Source of the DNA: Hyphomicrobiales bacterium
GTDB taxonomy: Bacteria > Pseudomonadota > Alphaproteobacteria > Rhizobiales > Beijerinckiaceae
Reading direction: 5' to 3'
Length of the DNA stretch: 64,000 nucleotides
NCBI GenBank assembly: GCA_930633525.1
Contig: CAKNFP010000001.1
Span: 1,528,001-1,592,000 of the forward strand
The translations under genes and the position numbers were made by a program. How positions within the stretch are numbered: position 1 is the stretch's first letter; the number at the start of each line of letters is the position of its first letter. The notes under the pieces were generated by a model. It was not told the DNA's origin. It saw nothing but the letters and a program-made list of their open reading frames with translations, and searched no databases. Below are positions 51,939-60,511 of this stretch, one piece after another.

Positions 51939-52837
51939 AGCACCTCCTCGATCTGCCGGCGGCCAATCATGCGGAAATAGAAATAACCGAAGACCGCCAT
52001 GATCAGCGCCATGACAATGCCGATGGCCGCGCCATAGCCGAGACGGAAATCAACGAAGGAGCGGATATAGATTTCTGTCGCCAGAACATTGGTGAAGGTT
52101 CCGGGGCCGGCGCCTGTCGCAAGCCATACGTAAACGAAGTTATTGAAGGTCCAGAACACGGATGTCAGGCCGAGGACAACGATCGTCGGCTTCAGGAAGG
52201 GCAGGGTGATGTGCCAGAACTTCGCTGAGCGGCTAGCGCCGTCAAGTTCGGCCGCCTCGTAGAGGTCAGCCGGAACGGCCTGCAGGGAGGCAAGCAGGGA
52301 CAAGGCGATGAGCGGCACCGTGTTCCAGACGACGATGGCGATAACGGACGGCCATACAGTCCTGAGATCGGACAGAAAGGCGATCGGTGTATCGATGAGG
52401 CCGAGGGCGGCGAGAGCGGTGTTCAACGCCCCGTTGGGTGCCTCGAGGAGCCAACGCCAGATGATGATGGCGACAACCGGCGGCGTTGCCCAGGGCACGA
52501 GGATCGCTATCCGCGCGATGGTCGCGAGCTTGAGATGCCGCACGAGCGGCGTGTTGACGATGAGCGCGATGGCGAGCCCCAGCAGCAGGCGCACCGCGAC
52601 TGAGATCGCGGTGAGCCAGATGAAGGTATTCATCATCAGCCGCCCGGTTTCGGGGCTGGTGAGGAATTCCTCGTAGTTGGCGAGGCCGATCCACTGGCCA
52701 CCAAACCGCAGACGCAGCAGGGTGAGGTCCGTGAAGCTCACCCGCAGATTTTCCACCATCGGCCAGAGATAGAACAAGGCCAGGATGATGAGCGCTGGGC
52801 CCAGCATCACGGTGATGAACAGGCGATCACCCCGCAT
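51935..52837 (-). CDS. ABC transporter permease (MalF/UgpA type)
   Basis: 300 residues with six membrane segments. The first (FITVMLGPALIILALFYLWP) and the EAA loop YEAAELDGASRSAKFWHITL are typical of MalF-type subunits for carbohydrates. It lies 27 bp after the binding-protein gene and is coupled to the second permease. No ATPase gene is present in this operon either. Confidence 0.95.
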   Translation of the reverse strand: MRGDRLFITVMLGPALIILALFYLWPMVENLRVSFTDLTLLRLRFGGQWIGLANYEEFLTSPETGRLMMNTFIWLTAISVAVRLLLGLAIALIVNTPLVRHLKLATIARIAILVPWATPPVVAIIIWRWLLEAPNGALNTALAALGLIDTPIAFLSDLRTVWPSVIAIVVWNTVPLIALSLLASLQAVPADLYEAAELDGASRSAKFWHITLPFLKPTIVVLGLTSVFWTFNNFVYVWLATGAGPGTFTNVLATEIYIRSFVDFRLGYGAAIGIVMALIMAVFGYFYFRMIGRRQIEEVL

Positions 52838-52864
52838 GGCGTCGTCGCACTCCTGCCTCGGGGC

Positions 52865-54178
52865 TCAGCGGCCCGCGTTCAATTTGCCGATCTGGGTGAG
52901 GAGATCGCCCGCGGCTGCATCAACGGACGTCTGCCCCGACAAGGCGGCCCCGAAGGCGCGGCCCGTCAGGTTCCACATGGACCCCATCGCATAGGGGCCT
53001 TCCGCATAGGGCCCCCAGGTCCGCGCATGGGTGAGCTGCTCGGCGAAGCCCTTCAGTTCCGGCCCGAAGTCGACGCTTTGCAGCAGGCTGCGTTGTGCGG
53101 GGAACTGCGACTTGTAGGCGTCGGTGAAGATCGCCGCATCATTCAGGAACTGCACGAGCTTCCACGCTTCCTCGGGATGTTTGGAGGTCGCGCTGATGCC
53201 CAGCATGCGCCCACCGAGATGCGAGGTGCCCACCGTCGTCCCCTTCGGGACGGGACCGGAGGTGAAAGGTGCCGTTTTGCCGGGGTTCGCCGCCGCATAG
53301 GCGTTGATGGCCTCGCGGAATGATGCGGGCGGCATGATGCCGATCGCGATGGTGCCGTCAGCGAGTCCGCGGATGATCACGGGATCCGCCCAATCGCTCA
53401 CTCCGAGCATCGATTTGGGTGTGTCGCCGTTGTCGAGAAAACTCTTGAAGTAATTCATGGTGCCGGCGACGTCGGCTTTGTCGACGCCGACCGAGAACTT
53501 CTTGTCCTTCTCGACGATGAGCGCCTTGCCATTTGACCACCAGTTGTAGTTGGCGAGGAACCACAAGCTGCCGGATGAGGCGCTGCCGGCGGGGAAGCCG
53601 AAGCCGGTCTTGCCGGTTTTCGCATGGACGTCGCGGCTGGCCTGGCGCAGTTCGTCCCATGTCGCCGGCAAGGCTTTGATACCGGCCTGATCGAGAAGGT
53701 CCGAGCGATAGACCATCGCCCAGGTGTCGGTTGTCCAGGGCAGGGCGTAAATCTTGCCGTCCTTGCCGGTCGCCAGGTCCATGGCGATGTAGTCGCCGAG
53801 ACCCTTTCCAGGAGGGCTGGCCTTGATAAGCGCGTCGAGTGGGGCAAGAGCACCTGCCTCGCCCATCTCCTTGGCCCACACAAAGGCGATGTGAACAACG
53901 TCAGGCGTTTCGCCGACCGCCGCCTCGCGCAGGAACTGGTCCCGGGCATCCTTCCAGGCCATGCGCTCAAGATTGATCTTGATGCCGGGATTAGCCTTCT
54001 CGAAGGCATCGAGCGCCGCGCGCATCTCCTTCTGTTCGGGATCGTTGAACCGGAAGGTGAGCGTTACGGGATCCGCTGCTTGCGCCATGCCGGGCATCAA
54101 GGCGGCGCCAGCCATCAATGCTGCCATGGCGCTGCTCAAGCCAATGCCGAGGCAGGCGGTAACATGCTTCCAAATCAT
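52865..54178 (-). CDS. ABC transporter substrate-binding protein (family 1)
   Basis: 437 residues. A signal peptide ends near residue 34 (GMAQA-AD). The SBP_bac_1 pattern shows FEKANPGIKINLERMAWKDA, TPDVVHIAFVWAKEMGEAGA and ATSKHPEEAWKLVQFLNDAA. A GGGAGG ribosome binding site precedes the ATG. It is the first gene of an operon with two permeases and a sulfatase, so the ligand is probably a sulfated sugar or similar. Divergent to the LacI gene, with a palindrome between them. Confidence 0.93.
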   Translation of the reverse strand: MIWKHVTACLGIGLSSAMAALMAGAALMPGMAQAADPVTLTFRFNDPEQKEMRAALDAFEKANPGIKINLERMAWKDARDQFLREAAVGETPDVVHIAFVWAKEMGEAGALAPLDALIKASPPGKGLGDYIAMDLATGKDGKIYALPWTTDTWAMVYRSDLLDQAGIKALPATWDELRQASRDVHAKTGKTGFGFPAGSASSGSLWFLANYNWWSNGKALIVEKDKKFSVGVDKADVAGTMNYFKSFLDNGDTPKSMLGVSDWADPVIIRGLADGTIAIGIMPPASFREAINAYAAANPGKTAPFTSGPVPKGTTVGTSHLGGRMLGISATSKHPEEAWKLVQFLNDAAIFTDAYKSQFPAQRSLLQSVDFGPELKGFAEQLTHARTWGPYAEGPYAMGSMWNLTGRAFGAALSGQTSVDAAAGDLLTQIGKLNAGR

Positions 54179-54223
54179 GTGAACCTCCCTGTAAGGATCG
54201 CCAAGATCCCTATTTTTGTTTGA

Positions 54224-54239
54224 ATGCTAACGTTGTCAT
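54224..54239. promoter_or_regulatory. LacI-type operator ATGCTAACGTTGTCAT
   Basis: The 16-bp site matches its own reverse complement at 12 of 16 positions, with a perfect AACGTT core and the central CG typical of LacI-family operators. It lies between the divergent LacI-type gene and the ABC-sulfatase operon, about 45 bp upstream of the latter's start. Confidence 0.6.
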
Positions 54240-54309
54240 CGTACAAGGTCAATGTGCTTCAGGCGAGAACAAGGCGAACGGCCACGCGAGCAGGGGACAC
54301 ACGATCGGG

Positions 54310-55338
54310 ATGGGCAAGCGAGTGAGGACGAGCGCCGACGGCCGGCGCAAGATGGAGGATGTCGCGCGACTGACGGGCGTTTCACTGTCCACGGTCTCGC
54401 GGGTGATCCGCGAACCCCATCGCGTGGCCGAGCCGACGCGTCTGAAGGTCGAGAGGGCTATCACCTCGACGGGTTATGTACCGAATCTCGTCGCTTCCAG
54501 CCTGAAGTCCGAACGGTCGCGTCTGGTTGCCTGCGTCGTTCCGAGTGTCGAGCATTCCTTCATTGCCGATGTGGTGCGTGGCGCGTCGGAGATCCTGCGG
54601 CCGCAAGGTTTCCAGCTCATGCTGGCCACGAGTGATTTCCGGCCGGAGGAAGAGGAGGACGTGGTCCACGCCTTCCTCTCGCGCCGGCCTGACGCCATCA
54701 TATTGACCGGCCTGACGCATACCGACCGGACGCGGGCCATGCTCGGCGCGTCAGGCATTCCCGTCATCGAGGTCGGCAACCTCAGCAATCGGCCGATCGA
54801 CATGGTTGTCGGATTCTCCAATACGGACGCGCAGAAGCAACTGACATTGGCCATGCTTGATGCCGGCCGCCGGCATATCGGTTATCTCCTTCACGACGGT
54901 TCCGCCCAGAATGAGCGCAGCCGTGACAGATACAACGGCTACCGCGCCGCGCTCGCGGAGCGTGGTATCGCCTGCGATGATCAACTGACGGCGGAGGTGG
55001 AATTCAGCTATCGCGGAGGCGCTGCCGGCTTGGGCCAGCTTCTGGCGCAAGGACAACCGATCGATGCGGTGTGTTGCTCGAACGACATCATCGCGCTGGG
55101 TGCGCTCTATGAACTGCAGCGCCGCGGCATCAAGGTGCCGGATACCATCGCGATCGCCGGTTTTGACGACCACGATGCCTCCTCCCAATGCGTTCCGCCG
55201 CTCAGCACGGTGCGCATTCCCCGCCGCGTCATGGGACGACAGGCTGGCAATCTGATCGAGCAGGTGCTGGCGGGCGAGGAGCCCATCAGCAAGATCGTTG
55301 ATGTCGGCTTCGCCCTGCAGATCAGGCAGACCTTCTGA
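54310..55338 (+). CDS. LacI-family transcriptional regulator
   Basis: 342 residues from ATG 54310; the frame is open to TTG 54220 but that part overlaps the operator. The helix-turn-helix is MEDVARLTGVSLSTVSRVIR (about 15-34), followed by the hinge YVPNLVASSL and a sugar-binding-type core (VACVVPSVEHSFIADVVRGA, AVCCSNDIIALGALYELQRR, IAIAGFDDHD). It is divergent to the binding-protein/permease/sulfatase operon and is its expected repressor, with the imported compound or its desulfated product as inducer. Confidence 0.93.
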   Translation: MGKRVRTSADGRRKMEDVARLTGVSLSTVSRVIREPHRVAEPTRLKVERAITSTGYVPNLVASSLKSERSRLVACVVPSVEHSFIADVVRGASEILRPQGFQLMLATSDFRPEEEEDVVHAFLSRRPDAIILTGLTHTDRTRAMLGASGIPVIEVGNLSNRPIDMVVGFSNTDAQKQLTLAMLDAGRRHIGYLLHDGSAQNERSRDRYNGYRAALAERGIACDDQLTAEVEFSYRGGAAGLGQLLAQGQPIDAVCCSNDIIALGALYELQRRGIKVPDTIAIAGFDDHDASSQCVPPLSTVRIPRRVMGRQAGNLIEQVLAGEEPISKIVDVGFALQIRQTF

Positions 55339-55521
55339 TCGGGCACGACTATCAGCTCATGTCACGCCGGCACGGCTACATGTCGACGTGCTTGAGATGC
55401 GCACAAGTTCCAGCGCAACAAACAGGTTCCAGCGCAAGAATCGGATAGCCTGCCGTGATGGCTCTGGAGCATGAATGGCCGCCCCATGGGCATTGGCTCG
55501 ATCTCGGCATGGAGAAATGTG

Positions 55522-56475
55522 GTGTCTCAACGCCCTTCGGCGAACCGGCCGATGACAGCGCTGGAATGGGGAATGCTCCTTGCTCTGGCCGCGGTCTGGG
55601 GTGGTTCGTTCTTCTTCAACGGCGTCGCCATCCGTGAGCTGCCGGTGTTCACCGTCGTCGTATCCCGCGTGGCATTGGGCGCCGTCATGCTGCTCATCAT
55701 CCTGAGGCTGACCGGAGCGCGGATGCCGACTGACCGGCGTGTCTGGGTGGCCTTCTTCGGGATGGGGTTGCTCAACAACGCCATACCCTTCACGCTGATC
55801 GTATGGGGCCAGCAGTATATCGCGTCCGGTGTCGCCTCCATCCTGAACGCGTCGGCCCCACTCTTCACCGTCATCTTCGCGCATCTGCTGACCAGTGACG
55901 AGAAGATGAGCGGCGGCCGCCTCGCAGGGGTTCTGATCGGCTTTGCCGGCGTCGCCGTGATGATCGGGTTCGATGCCATGGAAGCGCTTGGTGTTCATGT
56001 CACGGCGCAATTGATGTGCCTGGCCGGCGCAGTGTCCTATGCGCTGGCCGGCATCTTTGGACGCCGCTTCCACCGGATGGGCGTCTCACCCATGGCGACC
56101 GCGGCGGGGCAGGTCATCGCATCCAGCATCCTGCTTTTCCCCTTGATGCTCGTCATCGATCGACCCTGGACGCTTGCGATGCCCAGCCTCGCGGCGATCG
56201 GGGCCTTGGTTGGCGTCGCCGCGATCTCGACCGCTTTCGGCTATATTCTGTTCTTCCGCATTCTCGCGACGGCCGGGGCGACGAACCTGCTTCTGGTGAC
56301 GTTCATCATTCCCGTGAGCGCGATCCTGCTCGGCATTCTGTTTCTCGACGAAACCCTGCTGCCCAAGCATGTGATGGGCATAGCCCTGATCGGACTTGGC
56401 CTCGCGGCGATCGACGGGCGGCCATGGCAGGCTTTGCGCAGGTTGCGGGCCACGGCCTTGCCAAAAAGCGAGTAG
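55522..56475 (+). CDS. EamA/DMT-family transporter
   Basis: 317 residues. GTG 55522 is chosen because GGAGAAAT lies seven bases upstream; ATG 55471 upstream and ATG 55552 are alternatives. Ten membrane segments are visible in two EamA repeats, with LALAAVWGGSFFFNGVAIRE at the start of the first and LMCLAGAVSYALAGIFGRRF at the start of the second. Members export amino acids or metabolites. It stands alone between the LacI gene and the VOC gene. Confidence 0.9.
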   Translation: MSQRPSANRPMTALEWGMLLALAAVWGGSFFFNGVAIRELPVFTVVVSRVALGAVMLLIILRLTGARMPTDRRVWVAFFGMGLLNNAIPFTLIVWGQQYIASGVASILNASAPLFTVIFAHLLTSDEKMSGGRLAGVLIGFAGVAVMIGFDAMEALGVHVTAQLMCLAGAVSYALAGIFGRRFHRMGVSPMATAAGQVIASSILLFPLMLVIDRPWTLAMPSLAAIGALVGVAAISTAFGYILFFRILATAGATNLLLVTFIIPVSAILLGILFLDETLLPKHVMGIALIGLGLAAIDGRPWQALRRLRATALPKSE

Positions 56476-56611
56476 GCGGCCGGGGCAGGGGGCACTTGTG
56501 CGTCTGTGAGCAAGCGAGGAGAGGAGAAAGTCCGTCGTCCCACCCTTGCAGGTCGGGCTCACCGTCACGACATAGCCGCAAGATCGGTCAACCGATAGGG
56601 AGATCCTGCCT

Positions 56612-57019
56612 ATGCAATTGCACCGCGGCCGCCTGATCGATCATCTCCATCTCAAGGTTCGGGATCTCGGTGCCTCGAGGCGTTTTTACGGCGCTGTGCT
56701 GGAGGCCGTCGGCGTTCCAATCATCGATGGCGACGGATATTTCTTCGCGGACGAGCTATGGGTCGACGAGGGAACATCCCAGCAGATAAGCCACGTCCAT
56801 TTCGCCTTCCAGGCTGCTGACCGTGCGATGGTCGACCGCTTCCACCAGGCGGGGCTGGGTGCTGGCGGCAGCGACAACGGTCCACCCGGCCTCCGCGATT
56901 ATCATCCGGGCTACTACGGCGCCTTCTTGCTCGATCCGGACGGAAATAATATCGAGGCTGTTTTTCACGGTCCGGCCGAGAGATCCGCCCCATCGGTCGT
57001 TTTATCCTGGGATGACTGA
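56612..57019 (+). CDS. VOC-family (glyoxalase/bleomycin-resistance-like) protein
   Basis: 135 residues with the paired beta-alpha-beta-beta-beta modules of the vicinal oxygen chelate fold: IDHLHLKVRDLGASRRFYGA at the start, HVHFAFQAADRAMVDRFHQA in the middle and AFLLDPDGNNIEAVFHG at the end. Metal-ligand positions are likely His12, His64 and Glu118, as in glyoxalase-like metal enzymes. Function unknown. A GGGAGATCC ribosome binding site precedes the ATG. Confidence 0.9.
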   Translation: MQLHRGRLIDHLHLKVRDLGASRRFYGAVLEAVGVPIIDGDGYFFADELWVDEGTSQQISHVHFAFQAADRAMVDRFHQAGLGAGGSDNGPPGLRDYHPGYYGAFLLDPDGNNIEAVFHGPAERSAPSVVLSWDD

Positions 57020-57181
57020 CAAGCTGCTTCGTCGTTGCTAGAATTTTCCCGCACGAGAACGCTATTCTTGTCTTCTGAATATAGATCGCGGCGAAATAAT
57101 ACTTATCGTTTCCATTAATGATGTCTTGCCCGTTCGCACGCTCCGCGTCGGCGGCTGCTCTATCTCAAGGGATTTCCAGCC

Positions 57182-58222
57182 ATGCGTTACAACACTCTTG
57201 GCCAAACGGGCCTTTTCGTCTCGGAATTGTGCCTTGGCACCATGACCTTCGGCGGCAGCGAAGGCGTCTGGCAGAATATAGGCGGCCTTCAGCAGGCCGA
57301 GGCCGACGAACTCGTCCGCACCGCGCTCGACGCGGGCGTCAACTTCATCGACACGGCGAATGTCTACTCCGCTGGGCTGTCTGAGCAGATCACCGGCCAG
57401 GCGTTACGCAATCTGAGTATCGCCCGCGATCAGGTTGTGATCGCGACCAAAGCCTTCGGCCGAGTCGGTGAAGGCCCCAATGGCTCCGGCGCGACGCGCG
57501 TCCATCTCCTTGATCAGGTCAAGGCGAGCCTGAAGCGTCTCCAAGTCGATCATATCGATCTTTACCAGATCCATGGCTTCGACACCATGACGCCGATGGA
57601 GGAGACGCTGGAGGCGCTCGATATCCTCGTTCGTCATGGGCATGTCCGCTATATCGGCGTCTCAAACTGGGCGGCCTGGCATGTGGCCAAGGCGCTGGGC
57701 ATCGCAGAGCGTCGCCATCTTTCGCCGATCCGCTCGCTACAATCCTATTACACCCTCGCGGGGCGTGATCTCGAACGTGAGATCGTCCCGATGCTGACCT
57801 CGGAGAAGGTCGGGCTGATGGTGTGGAGCCCGCTCGCCGGTGGCCTCCTGTCGGGCAAGTATGCGGGTAATGGCGCCGGCGCGGGCGAGGGCCGTCGCGC
57901 CAATTTCGATTTCCCGCCCGTCGCGCACACGCGGGTTGATGCGATCATCGAGGCTATACGACCGATCGCGGAGGCACGGGGCGCAACCATCGCGCAGGTC
58001 GCGCTGGCTTGGCTGTTGCATCAACCCGCGGTCACGAGCGTCATTGTTGGCGCCAAACGGGTCTCTCAGCTTACGGAGAATATCGGCGCCACCGAGGTTG
58101 AACTCTCGGCTGACGATTTGGCCGCGCTTGATGCGGTCAGCGCCCTGACACCGGAATACCCCGGCTGGATGCTGGCGCGGCAGGGCGCCAACCGAACCCA
58201 GCCGTCGCCCCGCCGCCGATAG
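57182..58222 (+). CDS. Aldo/keto reductase (YajO/PhrI-like, AKR)
   Basis: 346 residues. LGQTGLFVSELCLGTMTFGG at the N-terminus and the tetrad in NFIDTANVYSAGLSEQ (Asp, Tyr), VVIATKAFG (Lys) and IDLYQIHGFD (His) are intact. GRRANFDFPPV and IIVGAKRVSQL-like NADPH-site features (VTSVIVGAKRVSQLTENIGA) are typical of this larger AKR group. It is a second, distinct aldo/keto reductase in the window. It is convergent with the chromate transporter genes with an 11-bp gap. Confidence 0.93.
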   Translation: MRYNTLGQTGLFVSELCLGTMTFGGSEGVWQNIGGLQQAEADELVRTALDAGVNFIDTANVYSAGLSEQITGQALRNLSIARDQVVIATKAFGRVGEGPNGSGATRVHLLDQVKASLKRLQVDHIDLYQIHGFDTMTPMEETLEALDILVRHGHVRYIGVSNWAAWHVAKALGIAERRHLSPIRSLQSYYTLAGRDLEREIVPMLTSEKVGLMVWSPLAGGLLSGKYAGNGAGAGEGRRANFDFPPVAHTRVDAIIEAIRPIAEARGATIAQVALAWLLHQPAVTSVIVGAKRVSQLTENIGATEVELSADDLAALDAVSALTPEYPGWMLARQGANRTQPSPRRR

Positions 58223-58233
58223 TCGCCTCGCCC

Positions 58234-58761
58234 TTATTGCAGGGCGAGAAAGCCGATGACCCCGCCCGCCAGAATGAAAAGGGCGGGGTTCACGCGCTTG
58301 ACGAAATAGACGCCGAGAAAGACGGCGATCGCCATCGCGACCGTCGCTGCCCCCTCGATGGCGGTGCGTGCGATGGCGATTGCGCCGGCCGCCATGAGCC
58401 CAACAACGAGCGGGGCCAAGCCCTTCTGCAGGGATTCCCGCCACGGCGAGCCCTCGAAGTGGTCCCAGACGCGCGATGCGCCGAGGGAGATCAGGCTCGC
58501 CGGCAGGAAGAAGCCGGTGAAGGCAAGCAGCGCGCCGAGATAGCCCGAGACGTGGTAGCCGATCACCAGCACCATCAGCATGTTGGGCCCGGGCGCGACT
58601 TGGCCGAGGCCGTAGATGTCGCGAAACTGATCGTCGTTAAGCCATTGATGGCTATCGACGACGAGTTGCTTCATTTCTGGAAGGACGGCTGTTCCTCCGC
58701 CGACGGCGAGCACCGAGAGAAGCGAGAAAACGCCGAAGACGCTGAGATTTGAATCACTCAT
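58234..58761 (-). CDS. Chromate transporter, CHR single-domain subunit
   Basis: 175 residues. The CHR-domain start VFGVFSLLSVLAVGGGTAVL and the conserved IYGLGQVAPGPNMLMVLVIG and GALLAFTGFFLPASLI are clear. Single-domain CHR proteins work in pairs, and the partner is the next gene upstream, overlapping by eight bases. The family transports chromate, possibly with other anions. Together the two small genes replace the fused ChrA of other bacteria. Confidence 0.9.
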   Translation of the reverse strand: MSDSNLSVFGVFSLLSVLAVGGGTAVLPEMKQLVVDSHQWLNDDQFRDIYGLGQVAPGPNMLMVLVIGYHVSGYLGALLAFTGFFLPASLISLGASRVWDHFEGSPWRESLQKGLAPLVVGLMAAGAIAIARTAIEGAATVAMAIAVFLGVYFVKRVNPALFILAGGVIGFLALQ

Positions 58762-59416
58762 GTCCGGTTGCCCTCGATGCCTCTCGCGCAGCGGTGCTCG
58801 AGGATTGGGGTTCGGCTTGATGTAGCGGCGGCGCCGCCGTTGATGACGTCGATGCCTTTGGCCGATACAGGAAAACGGCGACCGGCCCCACCGTGAAGAG
58901 CACGACGAGCAATGAAAGGCGGAAGTAGCTCACCAGGGCGATCGTTGCGATGATGATCGTGACGTCGATCAGAGAGCCGAACTGCTTGCGGCCGATTTGC
59001 AGGGTGACGGCTGACAGCATGCCGACGGACGCGGCGCCGACGCCGACGAGAGCCGCATTGACAGCTGGGTTGTGGGAATGCGCGGCGTAGAGAACGCCGA
59101 GCACCATGACGAGTGTCGCGCCGGGAAGCGTCATGCCGAGGAAAGCGATGAAAGCACCGACCGGCCCGCGCAGCCGGTCGCCGACGATGACGCTCATGTT
59201 CGTGGCGTTGAGCCCGGGGAGGGTCTGGGCGATTTCGAGCGCGGACAGGAAGCGTTCCTCATCCAGCCAGCCTTTTTGCAAGACGAGACTGTTGCGCAGA
59301 TAGGCGACGACCCCACCGCCGAAGCTGGTGGCGCCGATCACCAGAAAAGTCATGAAGATCTCGACCAGCCCAACGCGGGCCGGTTGCTCGGTGCCGGTGG
59401 ATGCCGGGGCGATCAT
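58754..59416 (-). CDS. Chromate transporter, CHR single-domain subunit
   Basis: 220 residues from ATG 59416, which overlaps the stop of the upstream gene (ATGA). The CHR domain has IFMTFLVIGATSFGGGVVAY, ALEIAQTLPGLNATNMSVIV and GAFIAFLGMTLPGATLVMVL. It carries a polar C-terminal tail of about 30 residues absent from its partner. The two halves face opposite ways in the membrane in characterised pairs. Confidence 0.9.
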   Translation of the reverse strand: MIAPASTGTEQPARVGLVEIFMTFLVIGATSFGGGVVAYLRNSLVLQKGWLDEERFLSALEIAQTLPGLNATNMSVIVGDRLRGPVGAFIAFLGMTLPGATLVMVLGVLYAAHSHNPAVNAALVGVGAASVGMLSAVTLQIGRKQFGSLIDVTIIIATIALVSYFRLSLLVVLFTVGPVAVFLYRPKASTSSTAAPPLHQAEPQSSSTAAREASRATGHE

Positions 59417-60252
59417 TCGTGGCCGACCGTGACGGTTTTGCCGAGCCCGTAGACGAGGGCGGTCTTGGTCGTTCCCAGTGCGACCCACTCCGGCTCCTGC
59501 GTCTGCACGTCGAGAAAAAAGTCCTCGGATCGCTTCTTGGCCTTGGCGTGCAGGTCATCGTAACGGCTGAACTTTGTCTGGAACGCAAACTCTCCGATCA
59601 GCGGCGTCTCGCTCGCACGGTTGCGCCAGACGGCAATCGTCGCCTTGGCTTCGAGGTCGCGTCCGAACGAGAAGGTGCCGACATTCACCTGCACTTCCTC
59701 GACCGAGAGATTGTTGACGAGCTTGATTTTGGACGCGCTGGCTCCACTGCTGAGCTGGCCAAGGGCGGGAAATACGCTGGCGATGTGCTCGATCCCCTGG
59801 TTCAGCTCGAGGCCGGGGCTCATCAGCACGCAATTATGGGAATAAAGGCTGCGCATGCCCCCGAGACTGTCCTTGAGCGGAAGGACCTCCTCCTTGAACT
59901 TGATCGCGGCACTGCATTGCAGATGCGGTGTCACATCGATGGCCGCCGCACTGTCGAGATTGGGATGGCGATATTTGAACGTCATCTCGTGGGCGGGGTC
60001 CGGCCAGCCATCCGTATAGAAGGTGCGGCGACGCAATATGAACGCGTTCTTGTACAGCGCATGGTCGTTCGTATCGTAGAACAAGACTTCCCGCACCTGC
60101 CGCTGGAAGGCGTTCTTGTTTGTCTGGACATCGACCTTATGCTTGGCCGCGATGGCGCTGATTTTCTTCCAGAAAACCTCGAATTGCTGAGGGTTGAAGA
60201 AACGCTCCGGCCTCAGAAGTATTTTGTATTCACGATAGTGAAGATCTTCCAT
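59413..60252 (-). CDS. CYTH/triphosphate-tunnel-like protein of unknown function
   Basis: 279 residues, no signal peptide or membrane segment. Alternating charged strands such as HYREYKILLRP, ALYKNAFILRRRTFYTDG, HEMTFKYRHPN, AAIKFKEEVL and IGEFAFQTKFSRYDDL resemble the antiparallel strands of CYTH/triphosphate tunnel enzymes, where Lys, Arg and Glu side chains point into the tunnel. This assignment is inferred from pattern only; the canonical ExExK start is not exact. It is coupled to the chromate transporter genes by a four-base overlap, forming a three-gene operon. Function unknown. Confidence 0.5.
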   Translation of the reverse strand: MEDLHYREYKILLRPERFFNPQQFEVFWKKISAIAAKHKVDVQTNKNAFQRQVREVLFYDTNDHALYKNAFILRRRTFYTDGWPDPAHEMTFKYRHPNLDSAAAIDVTPHLQCSAAIKFKEEVLPLKDSLGGMRSLYSHNCVLMSPGLELNQGIEHIASVFPALGQLSSGASASKIKLVNNLSVEEVQVNVGTFSFGRDLEAKATIAVWRNRASETPLIGEFAFQTKFSRYDDLHAKAKKRSEDFFLDVQTQEPEWVALGTTKTALVYGLGKTVTVGHE

Positions 60253-60511
60253 TACCGAACTCGCGACATGGATGGTGATGTTAATTTCCAGATGGCCCGT
60301 ATGAATATCCGGAGGCGCGAATATTCAGATGCAGTCGTGCCGCGCGCTTTCAGAAACAGGCTTGCCCCTGTTCGCCAGAGCACCATCGCGACTGTCACGT
60401 CAATGTCATGCGGTATCAGTTGCGGGATTTCAACGGCAAAATCGTATCGCCTCGATGGTCTCGCTCATCGTGGTCAACGTCGTCGCGGCCGAGGTTGCTT
60501 CAAGGCTTGCT

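Noticed and set aside
55357..56073. 238-codon minus-strand frame opposite the EamA gene
   Set aside because: The plus-strand frame has ten membrane segments and family motifs; the minus frame is a composition artefact.
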